A stretch of 47,794 nt of DNA, taken from the NCBI RefSeq assembly GCF_016464015.1, contig NZ_JACDXT010000040.1:1-47794 (forward strand), written 5' to 3'. The stretch's first letter is position 1. Each line of letters starts with the position of its first letter. This document shows positions 18,759 through 26,384 of this stretch, one piece after another. Source of the DNA: Psychrobacter sp. bablab_jr014. GTDB taxonomy: Bacteria; Pseudomonadota; Gammaproteobacteria; Pseudomonadales; Moraxellaceae. A program made the translations under genes and the position numbers. A model generated the notes under the pieces. The model saw nothing but the letters and a program-made list of their open reading frames with translations. It searched no databases and was not told the origin of the DNA.

Positions 18759-20924
18759 ATGGCGAAGGCAAGCGATGTGACCGACACCACAGACATCCAT
18801 TTTGCCGCATTGGCACTTGGTATGCCTACGCGCACGCCAATACAGCCGCGTACTCGCTGGCAACGTATCATGGCGCTTCCTGCCTATTATTGGCTACTGA
18901 TTGCTCAAGTCGTCGTTATCGTACCGCATGCCGCGCATCTGCCACTATGGCTCATTGGTTTTGCGCTTATCAGTATTATGGCGCAGCTGCCCGCTGTTAA
19001 ACGCCGCATCCGCCCCTATGGTCAGATCAAACGCTGGTACCAAGGCATGCAGATGTTTGGGTTTTTATTGGGGCTTTTGGGGTTGTGGCTGACCTATCAG
19101 ACGGCTTTCGGGCTGGATATGGGTGTGGCGTTTTTAGTGCTGTGCTTGGTCAGTAAGCTGTGGGAGCTGTATAAGCGGCGCGATGCGTATGTGGTCTTAA
19201 ATCTGTCGTTATTCGTCGTGGCAGCGCTGTTTTTGATGGATCAAGGGGTACTGACAGCGATTCAGGCAGTAATAGGTGTTTTAACGGTATTACTGGCCTT
19301 TATTGCTCTAAATGACGATGGCAATACAGACGGTGAAGGTCGTCTGCGTAGCCTTGGGGTCTTATGCGCCGCCGCTTTGCCCTTACTGGTGGTACTGTTT
19401 TTATTTTTTCCGCGTTTGCCGCCCTTGTGGTCGGTGCAGCTCTCAGGCCAGCAAGCTAAGACTGGCGTGTCTGATAGCATGTCGCCTGGCGACTTTGCCA
19501 ATTTAAGTCAGTCCACCGAGCTCGCCTTTCGCGCTGAATTTACAGGCGAGCGCCCTGCCCAAAGTCAGCTGTATTGGCGCGGGCTCGTATTTAGCGATTT
19601 TGATGGTGTCACATGGCGACCACACCCAAATGAGGATACGTGGCGCAGCGGTGAGTCAGCGCCTCTATGGATACGCCAAGCGATAGCAAGCATACCAGAA
19701 GCGGAACAAAACAGTCTTGAGCAGTACCGCATTATTCTTGAGCCAACCCAGCAAAACTGGCTATTTGCACTTGATTACCCCTTACCAAGTGACCGCTCGA
19801 TCCTATTGACTTCTAACTTTACGCTACGTAATCAAGAGCCTATAACGCAGCAGCGCCGCTATGACGTACTGCGCTCTCAGTCCATGCAGATTGATGACCA
19901 GCTGAGCGAGCGTGATGAACGTATCAATGTCACCTTACCCAGCGCAGGTAACCCAAAAGCGCACGCGCTGGCGAAACGCTTGTTCGATGAGTCTGGCAAC
20001 GAGCCTATACGCTATATTCAAGCCATAGAGCGTATGGTGCGACAGGGTAATTTTCGCTATACGTTGTCACCGCCGCCACTCGGTGACGAGCGCATCGATG
20101 ATTTTTTATTCGACACCCAAGCGGGATTTTGTGAGCATTATGCGTCAAGCTTTGCTTTTATGATGCGCGCGGTGGGTATTCCTGCACGTGTCGTGGCAGG
20201 CTATCAAGGTGGCAGGTTGTCGCGTGGTGGCGGGGTGTGGGAAGTGCGCCAACTGGACGCGCACGCATGGGTCGAAGTGTGGCTCGCGGGACAGGGCTGG
20301 GTACGTATGGACCCTACGGCATTTGTCGCGCCTGAGCGTGTCGAGTCGGGTATGGAGGCGGTCACTGCCTCACAAGGCGCGGCGATGTTCGGTGATGGGG
20401 CGGGCGCGCAAATCAGCTATCAACAGTATCAGATGCTCCAAGCACTGCGCCGCTTTTCAGATCAAGCCAGTTATTATTGGCAAAAAGACATCGTCGGCTA
20501 TGACCAAGACAAGCAAGAAAACGCCCTATTAAAATGGTTTAATATCCGTTCGATGACCGAGCAGCTGCTATGGCTGATTGGTAGCGTATTGATGCTTGCG
20601 ACTTTGATTGTCTTAACCCTTTGGTATCGCCGCCGTCACAAATGGCATCCTGCCGACCGCCCTTTAGTACAACTGTCCAAGCGTATTGGTAAGCAGCAGC
20701 AAGCGCTGGCACGGGCGGATAATGAAGGGCAGCTGGCGTGGCTAAAGCGTCTGGTAGACAGCGGTGAGATTGAAGACAGTGACACCATTGCTGCCTTAAA
20801 CCTTACCGCGCAGCGCTATCGGCAACTGCGCTATGGTCGTCTTAGTGAAAAAGATATCAAAGACGCGGACTATCAAGCGGCGCTCAAACAGCTGCGTACC
20901 GATGTACAAACGGTGTATAAGTAA
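18759..20924 (+). CDS. tgpA: TgpA-type membrane transglutaminase-like protein (DUF3488/DUF4129)
   Basis: The 721-residue protein has five or six N-terminal membrane segments (about residues 40-220, DUF3488), a periplasmic transglutaminase-like domain, a single C-terminal membrane span (about 605-630) and a cytoplasmic DUF4129-like tail. The catalytic triad is visible: Cys458 in GFCEHYASS, His502 in DAHAWVEV and Asp518 in RMDPTAF. This is the architecture of Pseudomonas aeruginosa TgpA, a periplasmic-domain transglutaminase important for growth. The partners moxR and DUF58 are directly upstream. Substrate unknown, presumably in the envelope. The start is ATG at 18759, with a weak GGATGAG before it. 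Confidence 0.85.
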   Translation: MAKASDVTDTTDIHFAALALGMPTRTPIQPRTRWQRIMALPAYYWLLIAQVVVIVPHAAHLPLWLIGFALISIMAQLPAVKRRIRPYGQIKRWYQGMQMFGFLLGLLGLWLTYQTAFGLDMGVAFLVLCLVSKLWELYKRRDAYVVLNLSLFVVAALFLMDQGVLTAIQAVIGVLTVLLAFIALNDDGNTDGEGRLRSLGVLCAAALPLLVVLFLFFPRLPPLWSVQLSGQQAKTGVSDSMSPGDFANLSQSTELAFRAEFTGERPAQSQLYWRGLVFSDFDGVTWRPHPNEDTWRSGESAPLWIRQAIASIPEAEQNSLEQYRIILEPTQQNWLFALDYPLPSDRSILLTSNFTLRNQEPITQQRRYDVLRSQSMQIDDQLSERDERINVTLPSAGNPKAHALAKRLFDESGNEPIRYIQAIERMVRQGNFRYTLSPPPLGDERIDDFLFDTQAGFCEHYASSFAFMMRAVGIPARVVAGYQGGRLSRGGGVWEVRQLDAHAWVEVWLAGQGWVRMDPTAFVAPERVESGMEAVTASQGAAMFGDGAGAQISYQQYQMLQALRRFSDQASYYWQKDIVGYDQDKQENALLKWFNIRSMTEQLLWLIGSVLMLATLIVLTLWYRRRHKWHPADRPLVQLSKRIGKQQQALARADNEGQLAWLKRLVDSGEIEDSDTIAALNLTAQRYRQLRYGRLSEKDIKDADYQAALKQLRTDVQTVYK

Positions 20925-20937
20925 TCTATAAAATGTC

Positions 20938-20999
20938 TAGGGCGTGTCTTCATTTTTATCCCATTTAGTCATAGACGTTTGAATTGAAGACACGCTCTA
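20938..20999. repeat. MITE-like element, 62 bp, between tgpA and the terminator
   Basis: TAGGGCGTGTCTTCA at the left end is mirrored by TGAAGACACGCTCTA at the right end, one mismatch in 15. It is a member of the same family as the elements at 24775, 44952 and 47475. Confidence 0.65.
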
Positions 21000-21008
21000 A
21001 CCATCCAA

Positions 21009-21048
21009 AAAAAACAGCACATCACCGCTTGGTCATGTGCTGTTTTTT
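21009..21048. terminator. Bidirectional terminator between tgpA and the minus-strand cluster
   Basis: A 14-bp perfect stem (AAAAAACAGCACAT at 21009-21022, complement at 21035-21048) with a 12-nt loop and A/T tracts lies between convergent genes. Confidence 0.88.
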
Positions 21049-21070
21049 AGATAGGCGCAGATAGCGCATA

Positions 21071-21694
21071 TTAATACGCATCATCGACAAATTTAAGCGC
21101 AGAGTTTTTAATGCCCCAAATCAGCTCAACAAAGGCGCGATTGTTGGTTAGGGGTTCACCATCAATAATCAGCGCATAGCCTGCGTCATCAATCCACAAA
21201 AATACAAAGCTGGTATCAGGAATCAGCAAGTCTACCTGCTGAAAGAATGAAATGGCGCGCCCTTCAACTGCCCAACCGCGTGTTTTTTGGCGCTGCATAA
21301 AGCCTGAAAAGTCTGCTGCTGCCACACTTAACGTATCCGCTTCGTCCTGAGTGTAACCAATACGTGCCAAACAAAAACCATCGTCAGAAGCAATGGCCGC
21401 GCGGCGCTTACCTGAAAGACTGGCCACCACGTACGGCAAGAATTGATCAAGCGGCAAATCAGGTGCTGGCAAAAAGGTCGTTAGTTTCTCGATAAACCCT
21501 TGCTCATCAAAACTCTCAAGCCACATTTCAGGATATTCTTTTAACCAAGTCGATATCAGCATCGTTTCATGATGCGACAAAAGCGCCTGTAATGATAGTT
21601 GCATGGCCGTCGGCTCACGCTGCGAAAATGCCTCAAAGACACCCGCAGGTGTTAAGGTAATGTAGGATTTGTCAGCGTTTTCGAGAATAGACAT
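21071..21694 (-). CDS. Hypothetical protein with possible divergent Roadblock/LC7 fold
   Basis: I recognise no named family for this 207-residue cytoplasmic protein. Its N-terminal half (about residues 1-90) is helical. The C-terminal half contains AAIASDDGFCLARIG, then ADTLSVAAADFSGFMQR, then hydrophobic strands (DTSFVFLWIDD, GYALIIDGEP) and a final helix. That order resembles the Roadblock/LC7 pattern (short strand, S-x-D/N-G turn, strand, helix, strands, helix), but similarity is weak and inferred. The frame extends 21 codons further upstream, but the ATG at 21694 has GAGG nine bases before it. It is the last gene of a five-gene minus-strand cluster headed by a clear Roadblock gene. Confidence 0.62.
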   Translation of the reverse strand: MSILENADKSYITLTPAGVFEAFSQREPTAMQLSLQALLSHHETMLISTWLKEYPEMWLESFDEQGFIEKLTTFLPAPDLPLDQFLPYVVASLSGKRRAAIASDDGFCLARIGYTQDEADTLSVAAADFSGFMQRQKTRGWAVEGRAISFFQQVDLLIPDTSFVFLWIDDAGYALIIDGEPLTNNRAFVELIWGIKNSALKFVDDAY

Positions 21695-21812
21695 AAAAGC
21701 GACCTCATAAAGTGCAAAAGCATCAATAATAAAATGGCAAACCCACAGGCTTGTCATCAGCTAGGGCATATCATACAAGCACATCAAGCAGCGCCCATAG
21801 TAGCGGTACGCA

Positions 21813-22469
21813 TCAAGCTTCTGTACCCTTAGTTTCTACATTATCAACTGTTTCGGCATACTGATTTTGTTCTAAAGACTTTTGACAGGCGCGCCAGCGT
21901 TCATCAAATTGCCAATTACTCTTACCCAAACGAAACCAAACGATAGAGAAAGCCACACGGTCATTACAGGCCAAGCAGTGCGCAAAAAACTCATCTTCTA
22001 TTTGTTCAATACTGCGGATGTCATGCTCTGCTTGAGCATGCATCAATTCCACAGTGATGTTCTTGGCAATCTCTTTGGCATCATCGCTACTGATACGCAA
22101 GCGATGCGACTGTACATTTAATGATGGCGTAACAAGCACACTCCAGCGCGTCGCAAACGTGCTGCTGTGGCGTATATAATCAAGCTTGTTGATACAGTTT
22201 AAAAACGCCTGCTCAATCTGTAGATGCAAGCGCCCTTGTATCATAGAAAATATCTCCAAACCTTCATAAGGAATGTCGTACCAGCAGGCGTAGAAATAGT
22301 CGGCAACCGCACCTTGTAAAGGCTCGCGCTCAGAGAGCTGAAGCGCTGCTTTGATACGCGCTTCGTGATAAGGGCGATGGGTTGGATTGGCAAACACCTT
22401 ACGAGAAAAATGGCGAAATGTACGGCGCGCTACCATCTTGTTATCATCAATTGTAGAAAAATCGACCAT
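21813..22469 (-). CDS. Hypothetical cytoplasmic protein in the Roadblock/PAS cluster
   Basis: The 218-residue product matches no family I recognise. It has no signal peptide or membrane segment, a basic N-terminus (ARRTFRHFSRKVF), several aromatic-rich helices (VADYFYACWYDIPYEG) and a CxxC pair in AHCLACNDR, which alone does not establish metal binding. The last 20 residues are polar and probably disordered. It lies 169 bp after the PhnD-like gene and 118 bp before the next gene on the same strand. Upstream AGGATATTATC provides a plausible ribosome-binding site. Cotranscription with the cluster is likely but not proven. Confidence 0.6.
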   Translation of the reverse strand: MVDFSTIDDNKMVARRTFRHFSRKVFANPTHRPYHEARIKAALQLSEREPLQGAVADYFYACWYDIPYEGLEIFSMIQGRLHLQIEQAFLNCINKLDYIRHSSTFATRWSVLVTPSLNVQSHRLRISSDDAKEIAKNITVELMHAQAEHDIRSIEQIEDEFFAHCLACNDRVAFSIVWFRLGKSNWQFDERWRACQKSLEQNQYAETVDNVETKGTEA

Positions 22470-22638
22470 GATAATATCCTCTATAATCAGATACCAAACC
22501 TATAATGAATCACGAGTGCAACATCACAGCTTTAGTAAAAAAATAAGTAAGCTTATGTGGCGGCATTATCAACGTATCTACCATGCACACAACCTTGGGT
22601 CTATCACAGCCGATGGCAAACCATGATACGACCGACCA

Positions 22639-23394
22639 TTAATCCAATAACGTCTCCATCAAATCGAGCATAAACTCGGCATCTTCTTCGCTCATAGCCT
22701 CAAAGCCTTCGTTAAAGCCCAGCTCGTCGAGTACCGCTTTACCGTCAGCATCGTTATGAAAGCTGAGTAAGGTCTCCGTAAAGGCTTGCGCATCCTCACA
22801 GTTGCCCTTAACCAGCATTACATGGCTGATATCAGCAATGTCGCTTTCAATCAATACCTGTAGTTGCATCTTGGTCAAACGTGACAAACCGTGATAAATC
22901 TCAGCTAAGAAAAACCCTGCTTGTGCCTCGCCTTTAATAATCTTGCGCGCAGCAGCTTGGTAAGTGTCAGTGACATCCCAAACCAAGTCGTCTTCGGTTA
23001 AATCGACCGCCTCAAGCAAACGCAGACCAATCAATTTAACATCGCGGTTGTCCGCCATAGCAATCTGTGCGCCTTTTGGCAGCATATCTAATGCCGTGAT
23101 ATCACTGTTTGCAGCGGTAGCAATCACCATTTCGTCCGATTTGTTAATCGGACGCGCAACTGCGCGGTAACCATGCGTGCGAATCAGGTCGGCTGCATCA
23201 AAAGGGTTGGCGTAAATCACATGAACGTCGCTGCTGCTGACCAAGTCTTCTTGTTCTTTGTGCGAAGAGGGCATGTTTAGGTGCATTTTTAGCCCTGTAC
23301 GTTTTTGTAGTAGGGTATTAAACATGTGCCAACCTGCAAAGCGCTCTGGCGAGAAATCAGGGGCAATGAGCATGTTATAAGCTTTATCAGTCAT
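22639..23394 (-). CDS. PhnD-like substrate-binding-protein domain, no signal peptide
   Basis: The 251-residue protein has the fold signature of periplasmic phosphonate/phosphate-type binding proteins (PhnD/SsuA/transferrin-like). It has an opening strand LIAPDFSPERFAGWHMFNTLLQKRTG, the HVIYANPFDAADLI segment, and the inter-domain AARKIIKGEAQAGFFLAEIYHG. It lacks any signal peptide or lipobox, and no permease or ATPase gene is nearby, so it probably works in the cytoplasm as a sensor rather than in transport. An acidic tail (SEEDAEFMLDLMETLLD) ends the protein. The start codon is 3 bp after the PAS gene's stop, which strongly suggests cotranscription. The ligand is unknown. Confidence 0.78.
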   Translation of the reverse strand: MTDKAYNMLIAPDFSPERFAGWHMFNTLLQKRTGLKMHLNMPSSHKEQEDLVSSSDVHVIYANPFDAADLIRTHGYRAVARPINKSDEMVIATAANSDITALDMLPKGAQIAMADNRDVKLIGLRLLEAVDLTEDDLVWDVTDTYQAAARKIIKGEAQAGFFLAEIYHGLSRLTKMQLQVLIESDIADISHVMLVKGNCEDAQAFTETLLSFHNDADGKAVLDELGFNEGFEAMSEEDAEFMLDLMETLLD

Positions 23395-23397
23395 GAT

Positions 23398-23892
23398 TTA
23401 TTTGTCCTCATTGGCAGTCATGTCAGCATATTGCGCGCGTGCGGCGTCAATTTTGCTACGCGATGGTTTACGACGTACTGAGGTAAAGCCTACCGTTTTG
23501 CCGTGACGGACATTCGGTACGACCGTGGCATAGACCCAATAATGGCTACCATCTTTACATAAATTTTTGACATAACCATGCCATTTATTGCCCGCTTCAA
23601 CCGTACCCCACAAGTCGTTATAAGCAGCTTTTGGCATATCAGGGTGGCGCAAAATATAGTGCGGTTTGCCAATCAATTCCTCTTCGGTATAACCACTAAT
23701 CTCTACAAACGCATCATTAACGTGCGTAATCATACCGTCCAAATCAGTGCGCGAAACGATCAATTTGCCATCAGGATAGGGGCGCTCAATATCTGAATCG
23801 TAAACCACACGTGAGCTGCCATCGTGATAGTTCATGGTGACCGCTTTGGCGGGAGCATCAGGTTTTACAGCGTCAGCAAGTACAGAACCCAT
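23398..23892 (-). CDS. Stand-alone Aer-like PAS domain protein
   Basis: The 164-residue protein is essentially one PAS domain (about residues 38-140) flanked by short tails. The core, with RTDLDGMITHVNDAFVEISG, then GKPHYILRHPDMP, then HGYVKNLCKDGSHYWVYATV, is very close to the FAD-binding PAS domain of the aerotaxis receptor Aer and of PAS-containing chemoreceptors. It carries no HAMP, methyl-accepting or kinase domain, so any signal must pass to a partner, plausibly the Roadblock or PhnD-like proteins beside it. AAAGGAG precedes the ATG by seven bases. FAD binding is inferred from similarity only. Confidence 0.85.
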   Translation of the reverse strand: MGSVLADAVKPDAPAKAVTMNYHDGSSRVVYDSDIERPYPDGKLIVSRTDLDGMITHVNDAFVEISGYTEEELIGKPHYILRHPDMPKAAYNDLWGTVEAGNKWHGYVKNLCKDGSHYWVYATVVPNVRHGKTVGFTSVRRKPSRSKIDAARAQYADMTANEDK

Positions 23893-23967
23893 GCTTAACT
23901 CCTTTTATCTGTTTATCATTGTCATCATTATTCATAAGCCAGCGATTATTTCCCACTCACTATGGAG

Positions 23968-24330
23968 TTATAACAGATTGGCAAGAGCGCTGGCAGCACG
24001 TTTAATGTCCAAAAATATCAGACCCAGCTTTGCATTGGGCTTGGCCATAATGGTGAGTACCGCCTCGTCACCTGCAGACGTCATGATAACGTAACCTTGC
24101 TCACCTTGAATCATAATGCGATCCATACTCCCGCGCGCCAACTCACGCCCTGCACGATCACCCAATGACAGTAGCGCCGCTGACATCGCACCCACACGAT
24201 CTTCATCCACATTTGAAGGTAATGCTGAAGCTATGACTAAGCCGTCATTAGAAATCAAAGCAGACGCTTCAACGTCGGTAGAGCCACTGTTCAAATCTTC
24301 TAAGACTTGTTGGAAAGAATCTGTACGCAT
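23968..24330 (-). CDS. Roadblock/LC7 domain protein
   Basis: The 120-residue protein is a single Roadblock/LC7 domain, the fold of MglB and the streptomycete CvnB proteins, which dimerise and often regulate small Ras-like GTPases. The sequence shows ASALISNDGLVIASALP (about residues 22-38), a conserved helix AMSAALLSLGDRAGRELARG, and strands DRIMIQGEQGYVIMTSAG and AVLTIMAKPNAKLGLI. No GTPase gene lies in the window, so the partner is unknown. It is the first gene of the minus-strand cluster, 75 bp upstream of the PAS gene, and is preceded by an AT-rich promoter region. Confidence 0.9.
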   Translation of the reverse strand: MRTDSFQQVLEDLNSGSTDVEASALISNDGLVIASALPSNVDEDRVGAMSAALLSLGDRAGRELARGSMDRIMIQGEQGYVIMTSAGDEAVLTIMAKPNAKLGLIFLDIKRAASALANLL

Positions 24331-24774
24331 AAGAGTATCTCTATCAGTGATGGTGGAATCGATATGTCGCTAAAAATAAAACCAAAAAATAGTTTTGTTT
24401 AAAGGTTGGATATTATAATACCTTACTATCTATATTGATATCCCTATATTGATATAGTTTTTATTATTTTATAGATTATAACCGTTCATCTAATAATTTA
24501 CACCCCTTATAAACAAATTGTTATAGCTTGTTTATTGAGGATACTATCTTTTGTTGGGTTTTTTGTCATAAAAACGCATATTAATGGTGCTTATAAGTCA
24601 TTTTATTGGTTTTCGCAATGAGATTGCGCGATGATGACGCATAAACAGCCACTCATCCTATTATAGGAATAATATTTCTATAAGTCTGATAACCGTTCGT
24701 GATATAAGTAGCATTAGTTTGTATAGAGGTACATAAGTCTATTAAAAATACTGATAAAAGTAGAACAAAGGTTT

Positions 24775-24945
24775 TAGGGCGTGTCATCATTTATACAGCG
24801 AGGTTTAAAATAAGATAAATCGTCGTCAAACAAGAAAATTGCAGAGAATATAGGCATATTTACAAAACTTTTGATGCTGTTTGGCAAGATTCAGCCAGTT
24901 TAAGACCGCTAAATGAGTCAATGTGCTTATTGAGGACGCACCCTA
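24775..24945. repeat. MITE-like element, 171 bp
   Basis: Begins TAGGGCGTGTCATCATTTA and ends TTGAGGACGCACCCTA, imperfect inverted termini. It shares GAGTCAATGTGCTTATTGA (24915-24933) exactly with the element at 47475 and has about 100 bp of additional internal sequence. Confidence 0.7.
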
Positions 24946-24984
24946 GCGATAAGGCTATTTTCGCAGATGCGCTTATCTTCAAAC

Positions 24985-25011
24985 ATAAAAAAGCCCCGAG
25001 TGATTCGAGGC
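24985..25011 (-). terminator. Terminator at the end of the hut operon
   Basis: Read on the minus strand, GCCTCGA (25011-25005) pairs with TCGGGGC (24999-24993, one G-T pair) across a 5-nt loop and is followed by six T residues. It lies 39 bp past the hutI stop. Confidence 0.72.
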
Positions 25012-25049
25012 AGGGCGTTGTTTATAAGACTGTAAAAATGGGTAAGCGC

Positions 25050-26363
25050 TTAGCGCCACTGTCCCTGATACATGACGCGCTCGGCAGGATTCAGTCCTAT
25101 CTGCGCGCACAGATCAGCAGGACGGGCGATGTCCCACAGCACCAAGTCGGCATCACAGCCTACTTCGATTTTGCCTTTATTATCCAGTCCCAGCGCTTTT
25201 GCTGCGTGGACGGTCGTGCCTGCTAAGACTTCTTCAGGCGTCAAATAAAACAGCGTGCAGCCCATATTCATCGTGAGCAATAAGGATGTTAATGGTGATG
25301 TGCCAGGATTACAGTCGGTAGACAGCGCCATCGGCACGCCATACTGACGCAAGGTATCAATCGGCGGCAAGGTGGTATCGCGCAAGGTATAAAATGCCCC
25401 TGGCAGCAAGACAGCGACCGTGCCGTGCGCCGCCATCTGCTGAATGTCGGCTTCGGACAAGTGCTCTAAATGGTCGCTCGATAATCCTTTATATTCGGCG
25501 ACCAAGCTGCTACCACCCATGTTCGACAACTGGTCGGCGTGCAGCTTGACAGGCAAATTCAGGTCGCGCGCGGTATCGAACACACGCTTGATTTGTGCGG
25601 TACTAAAGGCAATGTTTTCACAAAAGCCATCGACCGCATCAATCAAGCCCTCGCTGTGTAACACCTGCATCCAGTCGCACACCGCGTCGATATAGTCATC
25701 GCTGCGTTCTTTGTATTCAGCGGGTAGGGCGTGCGCAGCAAGGTAGGTGGTGCGGATATGCACAGGGTATTTGTCTGCGAGTATACGCGCCGCTTGCAGC
25801 ATCTTGCGCTCGGTCTCAAGGTTCAGACCGTAGCCTGATTTTATCTCGATACTGGTGACGCCTTCTGCCAATAGCGCTTGCAGGCGCTTTTCACTTTGCG
25901 CCAGCAAGCTATCCATGCTCGCATCGCGGGTGGCTTGTACGGTCGCGACGATACCGCCGCCTTGTTTGGCAATGTCTTGATAGCTTGCGCCGTGCAGTCT
26001 TGCCTCAAATTCATTACTGCGATTGCCCGCATAAACCAAATGCGTGTGGCAATCAATCAGTCCTGGGGTGACCCAGCTGCCTTTGGCATCGGTAATTTTA
26101 GCTTTGCTGTAATCATGCAGATGCGGCGCGATGTCTTGCTGTGCGCCCAGCCATGCGATGCGTCCGTCTTTAATACCAATGGCAGCATCAAAAAGTTGCC
26201 CGTACAGCTCGGCGTTGTCATCTTTTTGTTTTGCTAAATGAAAGCCATACTTTTTTGAAAAAGTCGCGACGTTGGCGTTAATAATCACGCTATCAAAGTG
26301 GCTAAATCGGTCGCTGTTACTTTCATCAATATTGGAATTATTAATATCAGAATTATCAGTCAT
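25050..26363 (-). CDS. hutI: Imidazolonepropionase
   Basis: HutI hydrolyses 4-imidazolone-5-propionate to N-formimidoyl-L-glutamate, the third step of histidine degradation. The 437-residue amidohydrolase has the metal ligands in DCHTHLVYAGNR (about residues 105-116), the LHADQL and SDHLEHL segments, and the catalytic Asp in STDCNPGTSP. It is longer than the usual 400-410 residues because of an Asn/Ser-rich N-terminal stretch (about residues 1-20) and a short insertion around residues 40-50. AGGAG stands 9 bases before the ATG. It is the last gene of the hut operon, 21 bp after hutG. Confidence 0.96.
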   Translation of the reverse strand: MTDNSDINNSNIDESNSDRFSHFDSVIINANVATFSKKYGFHLAKQKDDNAELYGQLFDAAIGIKDGRIAWLGAQQDIAPHLHDYSKAKITDAKGSWVTPGLIDCHTHLVYAGNRSNEFEARLHGASYQDIAKQGGGIVATVQATRDASMDSLLAQSEKRLQALLAEGVTSIEIKSGYGLNLETERKMLQAARILADKYPVHIRTTYLAAHALPAEYKERSDDYIDAVCDWMQVLHSEGLIDAVDGFCENIAFSTAQIKRVFDTARDLNLPVKLHADQLSNMGGSSLVAEYKGLSSDHLEHLSEADIQQMAAHGTVAVLLPGAFYTLRDTTLPPIDTLRQYGVPMALSTDCNPGTSPLTSLLLTMNMGCTLFYLTPEEVLAGTTVHAAKALGLDNKGKIEVGCDADLVLWDIARPADLCAQIGLNPAERVMYQGQWR

Positions 26364-26384
26364 GCAACGTCTCCTGTGATGGGT

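Larger units (their letters stand above)
24331..25049. other. 719-bp intergenic region between hutI and the Roadblock gene
   Basis: I find no supportable gene here. The stretch 24331-24774 is AT-rich and should hold the Roadblock-gene promoter. It contains a 12-bp direct repeat CTATATTGATAT at 24430-24441 and 24444-24455. The rest contains a MITE-like element (24775-24945) and the hut operon terminator. One frame on the plus strand (24921-25226) is open but overlaps the end of hutI and has no family features. Confidence 0.6.

Noticed and set aside
22639..23394. Reading the PhnD-like gene as part of a phosphonate ABC importer
   Set aside because: No signal peptide, permease or ATPase gene is present, and the gene is coupled to a PAS gene.
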